A stretch of 25,898 nt of DNA from an uncultured Alphaproteobacteria bacterium (GTDB lineage: Bacteria > Pseudomonadota > Alphaproteobacteria > Rhizobiales > Ancalomicrobiaceae): assembly GCA_937892955.1 (NCBI GenBank), contig CALBKH010000056.1, forward strand, positions 1 through 25,898, in the 5' to 3' direction. Under the pieces are notes generated by a model, which saw only the letters and a program-made list of their open reading frames with translations, did not search any database and was not told the origin of the DNA. The position numbers and the translations under genes are program-made. Positions 1 to 5,808 of this stretch are shown piece by piece. Position 1 is the stretch's first letter, and each line of letters opens with the position of its first letter.

Positions 1-122
1 TCGCCGAGCGCACCATCACCAAGAACCTCGACGTCCAGCCGACCATCGAGATCCGACCGGGGTACAAGTTCAACGTGCTGGTAGACCAGGACGTGGTGTT
101 TCCCGGGGCCTATCGGGGGTGA
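1..122 (+). CDS. trbI: TrbI, C-terminal end (partial)
   Basis: Only the last 39 codons are present, open at the left edge (frame starts at base 3) and ending with TGA at 120-122. The peptide contains PTIEIRPGYKFNVLV followed by DQDVVFPG, the very conserved C-terminal signature of TrbI/VirB10. This is the outer-membrane-core component of the type IV secretion channel used for mating-pair formation. In Ti-type plasmids trbI is the last gene of the traI-trb operon and is followed by traR and traM, exactly as here. The rest of the trb operon should therefore lie to the left of the window. Identification rests on this short but diagnostic tail. Confidence 0.85.
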   Translation, partial: AERTITKNLDVQPTIEIRPGYKFNVLVDQDVVFPGAYRG

Positions 123-430
123 GCGTGACGCGAACGTCACGCCTCCGTGACGGAGCGAGGCGAGGCGTGACGACAGTGTAACGGAACGTGACAGTACGCG
201 ACGGAACCGTACACCACGGATCGCCGAGCTTGCTCACGATGAAACGGGTCGCTCGAAGCAACGAAGAGCATTCACCACCCATCCAAACAAGTTGCCTAAA
301 TGATTTGCATCGTCATTCAGGAAGCGTCCGCCCTATTCGGGATCGAGACACGGTGTCGCCGTCTCGCCGCATTCACATGACGGAGTGGAGACCATAGAGT
401 ATTTCTGGTTGAAGCTCGGAGGACGAAGCA
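123..430 (+). promoter_or_regulatory. trbI-traR intergenic region with a large inverted repeat and the traR RBS
   Basis: No gene was found in these 308 bases. Directly after trbI lies an 11-bp perfect inverted repeat (135-145 with 162-172). Its 16-nt loop contains part of a second, smaller hairpin (143-147 with 151-155), and GTGAC/GTCAC units recur through 125-190. No T-run follows, so it is either a factor-assisted terminator or a regulatory site. Right before traR a clear Shine-Dalgarno sequence, GGAGGA (418-423), sits 7 nt ahead of the ATG at 431. No canonical Ti tra box was recognised. Confidence 0.5.
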
Positions 431-1135
431 ATGGAGGTTCATCTCGACGACCTCCTCGACAAGCTCGAAGCCGCCCACAATGAGAGATCGCTTCGAGCTG
501 CCCTCCGGACGTTCACCGATCGGGTCGGTTTCGACTACTTCGCCTTCCTGGAACTCCGCGGGAGGAGCGCGACCGCCTTCTCCGACTATCCCGAGGCCTG
601 GCAATCCCACTATCTCTCCAACGGCTATTCGACGCGCGACCCCGTCGTCACAACGGCGCGGCGCTCGATGAAGATCACGCGCTGGGCTTGGGACGATCCC
701 TCCCTGCGTCGGGGATCGCGAGACTGGTCGTTCTTCCACGAGGCGGCAGCGTTCGGACTGCGGTTCGGGCTTTCCATTCCGATCAGGGTCGGCTTCGGCG
801 GGACGTCGATCCTCGCCTTCGCCTCCGACCGGCTCCGCCCCGAGAAGGTCCGCTTGGCCGACGTCGGACGGGCTCACACTGCCGTCGCCTATCTCCACCT
901 CAAACTCGATCAGTTCGGTGGAGCCGATCTCATGGCATTCACCTTCGACCTGAGCCCTCGCGAGACCCTCTGTCTGACCTGGGCCTCCTTCGGCAAGACC
1001 ATGAAAGACACGGCCGCACTGATCGGTATCGGCGAGCGTACCGTCCGCGGCTATCTCGAACAGGCGCGAGACAAGCTCGGCGCCCGCGACATCAAGCACG
1101 CGATCCGGATCGCCCTCGAGAACGGCCTGATCTGA
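431..1135 (+). CDS. traR: TraR-type LuxR-family quorum-sensing activator
   Basis: This 234-residue protein has the same length as Agrobacterium TraR. The N-terminal autoinducer-binding domain keeps the acyl-homoserine-lactone pocket residues at TraR numbering: Y53, W57, Y61, D70 (in RDPVV) and W85. The C-terminal LuxR helix-turn-helix spans about 172-234, with LSPRE (Glu177) and GIGERTVRGYL as recognition-helix region. It should bind a signal, dimerise and activate tra/trb promoters. It lies downstream of trbI and convergent with traM, the Ti-plasmid layout. Start chosen for the strong GGAGGA RBS. The traI synthase gene is not in the window; in Ti plasmids it heads the trb operon. No truncation is seen. 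Confidence 0.9.
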   Translation: MEVHLDDLLDKLEAAHNERSLRAALRTFTDRVGFDYFAFLELRGRSATAFSDYPEAWQSHYLSNGYSTRDPVVTTARRSMKITRWAWDDPSLRRGSRDWSFFHEAAAFGLRFGLSIPIRVGFGGTSILAFASDRLRPEKVRLADVGRAHTAVAYLHLKLDQFGGADLMAFTFDLSPRETLCLTWASFGKTMKDTAALIGIGERTVRGYLEQARDKLGARDIKHAIRIALENGLI

Positions 1136-1145
1136 GAAGCACCGA

Positions 1146-1499
1146 TCAGCAGCCGGGTCGGCCCACCTCGCCGTCCGTCGGCTCGTCGTCTTCCGGCAGG
1201 CTCGGAATGCACCCCAGCTGGTCGATGAGCATGGAGAGCGCCATCTGTTGGGCTTGGGCTTCGAACAGGGCCTTACGATAGGCCTCACGCAGGTCCCCGA
1301 CCTCGTCCATGTCGAGGGTCGTCTCGGCAGCTCTCCGCCAAAGACGGTGATGATGCTCGGCGTTGCGAAGAAGCCCGCGGTGCCGACGCACCGCCTCGAT
1401 CGTCCGACGCTCGAGATCGTCCTTCGATTGGTCCGTCACGCCGTCCACCCGGGGATCGTTCGATCGTCCCTCTTCGGCGTTCTCGTAGCATGAAACCAT
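1146..1499 (-). CDS. traM: TraM antiactivator of TraR
   Basis: A 117-residue, mostly helical protein. The stretch LERRTIEAVRRHRGLL and the distal MALSMLIDQLGCIP match the two hallmark parts of TraM (known forms have TITIDAIRTHRRL and MSALNTLISILGFIP). TraM binds TraR and blocks DNA binding until enough signal accumulates. It is convergent with traR, with a 10-bp gap between the stop codons. It carries about 17 acidic/polar residues beyond the usual C-terminus (PEDDEPTDGEVGRPGC). The ATG at 1499 gives about 33 residues before the conserved core, as in Ti TraM, although no strong RBS precedes it. Identification is by pattern only, but the neighbourhood supports it. Confidence 0.82.
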   Translation of the reverse strand: MVSCYENAEEGRSNDPRVDGVTDQSKDDLERRTIEAVRRHRGLLRNAEHHHRLWRRAAETTLDMDEVGDLREAYRKALFEAQAQQMALSMLIDQLGCIPSLPEDDEPTDGEVGRPGC

Positions 1500-1812
1500 G
1501 AGGCTCGACCACGGTTTGGTCTGCGGTGCGCCCCCGCAGACGTCATCCTTCGACCCCTAGCCGGGGGTTGGAAACCGTGTAGCCGCGGCCCTATGACCTT
1601 TAGCACCGAGGCACCTGGACATGCGTCACAGGCCCCCGGCCATAAGCCAGAGGATCTCGGTGCCGCAACGGCCGGCACCAACCGGTTTGCAGGGGTTTCC
1701 ACGCCCCGGGGCAGCGCGTACTGCCTTGCTCGACATCATAGAGGGGAGAGGGCGAATTCGCCAGACGGCAGGCGAGCGAGCAACCGCTCGCGCGAGAAGA
1801 AGTCGAGAGCAC
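1500..1812. other. Non-coding interval between traM and the XRE gene, with palindromes
   Basis: No convincing gene in 313 bases; the frames open here lack family signatures. It holds an 8-bp perfect inverted repeat just upstream of traM (1519-1526 with 1534-1541, loop 7), a possible operator or leader hairpin for traM. It also holds a perfect 12-bp palindrome GGCGAATTCGCC (1751-1762) and a 7-bp hairpin (1772-1778 with 1785-1791). That hairpin lies downstream of the leftward XRE gene and has no T-run. Confidence 0.4.
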
Positions 1813-2025
1813 TCAAGACAATGGGCTCAGGAGATCCTTCGGGTCGATTTCGAGCGCACCAGCCAGTCGACCCAGAATTGTGATGCTCACGGACACGTCC
1901 GAGCGCTCGATCGATCCGACATATCGCGAGCTGAGACCGGCACGATGTGCCAACTCTTCTTGCGTCAGTTGCCGTTCGTGGCGAATACGACGCAGATTTG
2001 CAGCCACGATCTCATTGAGATTCAT
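1813..2025 (-). CDS. Small XRE/Cro-CI family repressor (controller-like)
   Basis: A 70-residue protein that is essentially one helix-turn-helix domain: LRRIRHERQLTQEELAHRAGLS (helices 1-2), RYVGSIER (recognition helix, about 34-41), then SITILGRLAGALEIDPKDLL. The YVGSIER and IT.LGRLA patterns resemble restriction-modification controller (C) proteins and small plasmid repressors. No restriction or modification gene is adjacent. The ATG at 2025 has a GGAG 5 nt upstream. Just beyond lies a 35-bp palindrome (2042-2076), very probably its own operator, with a TATATGAT minus-10-like sequence between operator and gene. Autoregulation is therefore likely. Its other target could be the divergent small ORF or the traM region. 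Confidence 0.85.
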   Translation of the reverse strand: MNLNEIVAANLRRIRHERQLTQEELAHRAGLSSRYVGSIERSDVSVSITILGRLAGALEIDPKDLLSPLS

Positions 2026-2041
2026 GGCTCCAAGAAATCAT

Positions 2042-2076
2042 ATAGGAACGATCATTCCAGGAATGATCGTTCCTAT
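2042..2076. promoter_or_regulatory. 35-bp near-perfect palindromic operator (tandem dyads) upstream of xre
   Basis: Arms 2042-2058 and 2060-2076 are exact reverse complements (17 bp each) around a single base at 2059. Each arm contains a near-palindrome of its own: GGAACGATCATTCC (2045-2058) and GGAATGATCGTTCC (2060-2073), both of form GGAA-N6-TTCC. This looks like two adjacent dimer sites with centres 15 bp apart, the arrangement used by cooperative XRE/C-protein repressors. It sits 17 bp upstream of the xre start codon and can serve both divergent directions. Confidence 0.8.
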
Positions 2077-2139
2077 TCGAATCCGGAGATGCTACTTTGT
2101 CGCGAGAATGAGATTCGCTTCCCCCAGAAGATCGAGCGA

Positions 2140-2367
2140 ATGGGCCCACCGATGATGGACGACGAGGAGCTCGACAAGTGGCGGCGAGGCGCTTCGGCGG
2201 CGGAGGCCGCGATCACGGCCGCCCGACGCTCGCGTGACTGGGAACCCCTCGACTTCCTCGCCGCGGCATTGGGAGTCGGCAACGATCCGGAGGACCGCGG
2301 TGCATGGGAGGCGATCTGTGAGGAGCTCTGCAGGCCGGGGGTTCTCTCCAGAGGTCAACCACGATGA
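2140..2367 (+). CDS. Small hypothetical protein, divergent from xre
   Basis: A 75-residue acidic/polar ORF, not recognised. It starts MGPPMMDDEELDKW and continues with an alanine-rich helix and RDWEPLDFLAAALGV. It has the codon bias of the neighbouring real genes (mostly G/C third positions) from about 2140 onward. The in-frame ATG at 2089 would add 17 residues in a stretch with weak bias, so 2140 is preferred; 2152 is also possible. It shares the 2042-2076 operator region with xre, so it may be controlled by it. No domain is visible. Confidence 0.45.
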   Translation: MGPPMMDDEELDKWRRGASAAEAAITAARRSRDWEPLDFLAAALGVGNDPEDRGAWEAICEELCRPGVLSRGQPR

Positions 2368-2482
2368 CGGACAATTTCAAAAAGTTCCGTAATAATACTT
2401 ATGCGAATCACAGCAACAACATGTTTAGGCGGGGAGTATTTTCCATCAAAATGACCCTCACGAACCTCTCCGCATCTCTTTA
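2368..2482. other. AT-richer gap downstream of the toxin gene
   Basis: About 115 bases that are visibly richer in A/T than their surroundings. They lie between the small ORF ending at 2367 and the toxin stop at 2483. No gene or clear terminator was found. The change in composition suggests a junction between DNA of different origin. Confidence 0.3.
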
Positions 2483-2893
2483 TCAAGCTCTTTCTACAGC
2501 GACCGCCTTTCTCCGTCTTGCGATGAACTCTCGCATCAGAGGCAGAAAGAACGCCTTGCTGAACTTTCCGATCGGCGGATCCGATTCGAGGTAGAATGAC
2601 CTTCCGACGATGTCGGAATTGTACTCGTCGAGGATGATCCAGAGGCGCAAGTCGCGATCGAGGCCGGCGCGCTGCTTTTCGATGGTCGGGATCTCCACCG
2701 CGAACCGCTCGGGCTCAGGTTCTTTGGTGGTGATCGGAAAGAACAAGATCAGATCACCAGCGGCACGGGCGAGCCGAACCCCGACGGCGACGGGGCGGGA
2801 CTTCCGTCCTTCCGTCTCCCCTTTCGTCGCTTCGCGCGCCCATAGATAGGGGTAACGAACAACGCAGGCGGTTTGAATATCGTCGTAACTCAC
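2483..2893 (-). CDS. PemK/MazF-like toxin of a type II toxin-antitoxin pair
   Basis: A 136-residue protein. KSRPVAVGV followed by LILFFPITTK, FAVEIP and the stretch LRLWIILDEYNSDIVG follows the order of MazF/PemK strands: RP-x-VVV, then PI(S/T)xK, then a W(I/V)xLD segment. This fold is an mRNA-cleaving endoribonuclease in known members. The gene starts with GTG at 2893, overlapping the antitoxin stop (GTGA), so the two are translationally coupled in the usual antitoxin-first order. It would act as a plasmid-stabilising addiction toxin. Assignment is by motif order and neighbour. The protein is somewhat longer than typical MazF because of N-terminal (MSYDDIQTACVVRYPYLW) and C-terminal additions. 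Confidence 0.65.
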   Translation of the reverse strand: MSYDDIQTACVVRYPYLWAREATKGETEGRKSRPVAVGVRLARAAGDLILFFPITTKEPEPERFAVEIPTIEKQRAGLDRDLRLWIILDEYNSDIVGRSFYLESDPPIGKFSKAFFLPLMREFIARRRKAVAVERA

Positions 2894-3159
2894 GGGCGAA
2901 CTGTCTCGTCGGCGCTCGCATAGACCTCGACGGCCGTCTCGAACTCATCGAGAAGCGCAGACGGCATCGTCTCGATCGTGCCGACCGTTCGCGTGTCTGC
3001 TCCGCGCTTCAACCGCTCGAAGTCCTCGATCGCGAGCAGCACGAGGCGAGGCTTGTTGCGCTGGGTGATGGTGACGGGATGGCGCAACGCCTCGGCAATG
3101 ATGTCGCCGGATTTCCGCGACAGGTCGCTCGTGGTGTAGGTGCCGGACGTTTCGGGCAT
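2890..3159 (-). CDS. Phd/YefM-type antitoxin
   Basis: An 89-residue protein. TTSDLSRKSGDIIAEALRHPVTITQRNKPRLVLLAIEDFERL is the classic Phd/YefM N-terminal DNA-binding region (positions about 8-50): a strand-helix entry, then PV.IT..NKPR.VL and a ..YE.L-like end. The C-terminal 35 residues would be the flexible toxin-binding tail. Start 3159 is preferred because GAGGAG lies about 8 nt upstream; an in-frame ATG at 3174 would add five residues and overlap the operator. It overlaps the toxin start by 4 nt. It should neutralise the toxin and repress the operon through the site at 3175-3200. Confidence 0.82.
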   Translation of the reverse strand: MPETSGTYTTSDLSRKSGDIIAEALRHPVTITQRNKPRLVLLAIEDFERLKRGADTRTVGTIETMPSALLDEFETAVEVYASADETVRP

Positions 3160-3174
3160 CACGCCACTCCTCAT

Positions 3175-3200
3175 TGCTGTATTTGTCGTATTCTACAGCA
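3175..3200. promoter_or_regulatory. Operator/promoter of the toxin-antitoxin operon
   Basis: A perfect 7-bp inverted repeat TGCTGTA / TACAGCA (3175-3181 and 3194-3200, 12-nt spacer) lies directly upstream of the antitoxin start. Reading leftward, the spacer contains TAGAAT preceded by TGC-like sequence, a plausible minus-10. This fits autorepression by the antitoxin. Confidence 0.6.
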
Positions 3201-3462
3201 GGCCCGCTCTCCGCACAATGTCTGCCTGATCGCACCGGGGTGGAAACAAGATTCGGAGAAGATCCGCTGCAAACGGCGATTATTCTGTCCGGCAGACACC
3301 GAAATCGACTCCGGACACCGACGAAACGAGGCGGGTTCCAACAGTCTCGGCAGAATTTCATCGCGGCTGTTGGAACCTCCCTCGGCAGTGGGGGACACGT
3401 GATGCACCATCTTGAGAAAATCGGCATGGTTCGCCACCGAGCCGCCCTCGCATCGAGAGGGT
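3201..3462. repeat. Intergenic region with inverted repeats between the TA pair and traH
   Basis: No gene was found. A perfect 11-bp inverted repeat, GGTTCCAACAG / CTGTTGGAACC, lies at 3334-3344 and 3367-3377 (22-nt spacer). The octamer CTCGGCAG occurs twice nearby. A longer-range 8-bp pair TGTCTGCC / GGCAGACA lies at 3219-3226 and 3291-3298. There is no T-run, so it is not a classical terminator of traH. It could be a protein-binding or recombination site. Confidence 0.5.
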
Positions 3463-4104
3463 TCAAGGCTTCCGATTCCGCCCGACGCCCGTCAGATCGA
3501 TCCGCATCTCCGCACGTCGTGGATCCTCGTCGAACTGACGCGCCCCCGAAGGCTGCGTCCCGGCCGAGCGGGCGGCCCGAGGTGTCACCTCCCTGATCGG
3601 CAGCCCCTCATCCTCGCCGCCGGTCGACGGCTTTGGTACCGGTGCTGCCACCTCCGACTGTCCTGGATCCGGCTCCAAGAAAACGGCCTTCCCCTCGAAG
3701 GTGCCGGTCCGCCAGGCGAGGATGGCGTCGTCGAAGGCTTCCGGTACAGCTGCGCCGTACCACTTCACCACGATGCGCCAGACCTTGCCGAAGAGCGCGG
3801 TGCCCATCCGCAGGTTGGCGCAAGCGTCGAGGAGATCCGCCCCGATCTCGGACGGGTCCTTCACTCCGACGCCGGCCGGGAACCGAGTGATACCGACGCG
3901 CACCTCCGCCTCGCCGACGAAGCGACGAACGAGCGCCAGGGCTTCATCCGGCGTCTTCGGCGGCGGCACGAGGATGACGCGGTCGCCCGATCTGATCGAC
4001 AGAGCGAGTGGGTCGTTCGTTCCGACCTTGCCGAGGAACGCTTCGACGATCGCCGGCTTCAGCGCCGAATCGGCGCAGGCGTGAACGAGTGCGGCATCGA
4101 CCAT
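3463..4104 (-). CDS. traH: TraH-like conjugal transfer protein
   Basis: A 213-residue protein starting MVDAALVHACADSALKPAIVEAF, with VGVKDPSEIGADLLDACANLRMG and VWRIVVKWYGA. These match the TraH of Ti and rhizobial plasmids (about 200 residues), the last gene of the traAFBH operon. Some TraH annotations mention a lytic-transglycosylase-like role, but no catalytic motif is evident here and the precise function is unknown. The ATG at 4104 is preceded by GGAGAGGCGC and lies 14 nt after the traB stop, so it belongs to the same leftward operon. The C-terminal third is low-complexity and charged, as in relatives. The same frame stays open far upstream, but that part overlaps traB and is not coding. 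Confidence 0.85.
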   Translation of the reverse strand: MVDAALVHACADSALKPAIVEAFLGKVGTNDPLALSIRSGDRVILVPPPKTPDEALALVRRFVGEAEVRVGITRFPAGVGVKDPSEIGADLLDACANLRMGTALFGKVWRIVVKWYGAAVPEAFDDAILAWRTGTFEGKAVFLEPDPGQSEVAAPVPKPSTGGEDEGLPIREVTPRAARSAGTQPSGARQFDEDPRRAEMRIDLTGVGRNRKP

Positions 4105-4118
4105 GCGCCTCTCCTGTC

Positions 4119-5354
4119 TCAGCGGTTGAAGGAAACGACGAGCGGTAACCCGAAGAGACGGGCCCAGGCGGTGCTGCTCGCCTTCTGGATCGCGGCGATG
4201 TCGGTGCCGGCGGTCCACCAGCCGTTGCCGATCGCGACGATCAGATCCGGCTTCTGCGCCATCGACTGCAGGATCGGCCAGACCAGAAGCTGCTCGTAGC
4301 AGACGAGCGGTGCGACACGCCGGCCGCCTATCCCGGCGACGGACGCGCCGAAGAGATCGGCCCGCGCTCCGCCGGATTCGCCGAGCCAGCTCAGCCACGG
4401 CTGCCACATCGACACGGGCACCGGCATTCGCTGCCGGAGGGCAATCCGGGCTCCGTCCTGATCGATCACCACCACGGCGTTGTCGTAGCCGTCGCGGTAG
4501 ACGACGGTCGCGCCCGCGACCACCTCGACGTCGAGATCCCGGAGCCGGCTGCGCCAGAAAGCTCCGACGGTCGAGGTCCAGAGACCGAATGCGTTCTCGG
4601 GGAGGACGACGATCCGTGCGCCGTCGACGGCGGCCACGCGCACCTCCGCGATCAGGGCTTCGTGCTGGTCCATGTCGAGATCTCGCCCGAGTTCGCGACC
4701 GAGATGCAGATCGAGGCCGACCCATCCCTGAAGCCCCGGCGGCTCGGTCCAGGTCATGGACGACCAAACCATCAAGCCCGCGAGCCCCATCAGGACGGCG
4801 GGCCATGCTCGTGTCGTCACCGTGAGCATGAGCGCCACCGTCGCGCCGAGGCCCCACCATCCCCACGACGGGAACAGAATGCCGGCGGCGGTGATCGGAT
4901 GGGCCCACCCGACGATGCCGAAGGGAGGCACCGCCATCAGGATCGCGGCGACGGCAGAGCGTAGCACCCTCCCCCATCCCGGCCGGCCCGACCAGAGCCC
5001 GGTATGGACGCCCACGAAGGCGAGCGCGGCGCCGATCCACAGAGCGCCGCCCGACAGGACACTCGCCCCGTAGAACGTGGCGACACCCTGCGGCAGTCCC
5101 CGCGACGCCGCGAGGAAATAGGCCGCTGCGACCGCCGACGCCGTCGCCCTCGACGGTGAGAGCCCCCACAACGCAGAGAACACCAACGCCACCGGTAGGG
5201 TACGCGGATCGCCGCTCCAGCCGACCACGCCGACGACCGCTGCCGCGACGACGAGCAGAACGGATCGTGCGGCCTCAAGGAGCGAAGGTGAGCACCGGCA
5301 CGGCGCGGCCGAGAACACCCTCGGCCGGAACCGGCCCGAAATATCTCGAGTCAT
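4119..5354 (-). CDS. traB: TraB, membrane protein with Lnt/nitrilase-like domain
   Basis: 411 residues from the ATG at 5354. The true start may be later, since the conserved part begins near residue 26 (LLEAARSVLLVVAAAVVG) and the first 26 residues overlap traF. Several hydrophobic segments come first (about 26-200: a run beginning VALVFSALWGLSPSRA, AAYFLAASRGLPQG, FGIVGWAHPITAAG). They are followed by a nitrilase / apolipoprotein N-acyltransferase-like domain: VVLPENAFG (Glu253), LRQRMPVPVSMW and LVCYEQ (Cys352). In Ti plasmids TraB stimulates transfer. Nitrilases use a Glu-Lys-Cys triad; at the expected Lys position this protein has Arg/Gln, so catalysis may be altered. Between traF and traH in the same operon. 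Confidence 0.88.
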   Translation of the reverse strand: MTRDISGRFRPRVFSAAPCRCSPSLLEAARSVLLVVAAAVVGVVGWSGDPRTLPVALVFSALWGLSPSRATASAVAAAYFLAASRGLPQGVATFYGASVLSGGALWIGAALAFVGVHTGLWSGRPGWGRVLRSAVAAILMAVPPFGIVGWAHPITAAGILFPSWGWWGLGATVALMLTVTTRAWPAVLMGLAGLMVWSSMTWTEPPGLQGWVGLDLHLGRELGRDLDMDQHEALIAEVRVAAVDGARIVVLPENAFGLWTSTVGAFWRSRLRDLDVEVVAGATVVYRDGYDNAVVVIDQDGARIALRQRMPVPVSMWQPWLSWLGESGGARADLFGASVAGIGGRRVAPLVCYEQLLVWPILQSMAQKPDLIVAIGNGWWTAGTDIAAIQKASSTAWARLFGLPLVVSFNR

Positions 5355-5808
5355 AGGACCCCACGAAGTCGGAGTGGAGATAGAGGTGACCGGCCGGCAC
5401 GATCCCGCCGGACCAGGGTGCGAGCGCCCTGCCCTCGCCGTCGACCGAGCGAACGTCGGAATGCGCCAGCGGCCGCCCGTCGATCGTGACCGAGCTGCCG
5501 ATACCGATCATCTGCCCCTCACGAGCATCGACGATCTTGATCAGGGGGCCGATCCATCCGGAGCAGAGACCCGGGCGGAGATAGCCCCGCGCCGCCGCCA
5601 GTTCGAAGACGGCGTTCCGCGGTGGGCAGACGAAGACGAGATCACCGACGGCCACCGGTCGATCGAGCGGTACGATCCGCCACAGACCGAGCGGATGGCT
5701 CGGCGTCGAATTGAGGCGGAGGCCGCCCCATCCGCCGCCGATCGCCAAGAGGGCAGCGAAGAGACCGCCGGCGATCAGGGCGAGATGTGGCCTTCGGCTT
5801 CTGGTCAT
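5275..5808 (-). CDS. traF: TraF, S26-family signal-peptidase-like transfer protease
   Basis: 177 residues with an N-terminal hydrophobic segment (about 8-29). The S26 signature follows: STPSHPLGLWRI with nucleophile Ser37 (the same number as in RP4 TraF), VAVGDLVFVCPP, the general base Lys91 in LIKIVDA, and DSRYFGPVP near the end. RP4 TraF matures and cyclises pilin; a similar periplasmic/inner-membrane role is likely. The ATG overlaps the traA stop (ATGA), showing translational coupling in traAFBH. The 3' end overlaps the predicted long form of traB by 80 nt, which is one reason to doubt the long traB start. Confidence 0.92.
   Translation of the reverse strand: MTRSRRPHLALIAGGLFAALLAIGGGWGGLRLNSTPSHPLGLWRIVPLDRPVAVGDLVFVCPPRNAVFELAAARGYLRPGLCSGWIGPLIKIVDAREGQMIGIGSSVTIDGRPLAHSDVRSVDGEGRALAPWSGGIVPAGHLYLHSDFVGSYDSRYFGPVPAEGVLGRAVPVLTFAP

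Noticed and set aside
302..320. Possible palindrome around AAATGATTTGCATCGTCATT
   Set aside because: Only the outer four or five bases pair; the centre is not symmetric.
1593..2139. Long plus-strand open frames across the XRE gene
   Set aside because: They overlap xre antisense and cross its operator; no RBS or family signature.
4105..5169. Upstream extension of the traH frame to 568 residues
   Set aside because: The extension overlaps traB in another frame and is arginine-rich; conserved TraH starts at the ATG at 4104 with a good RBS.
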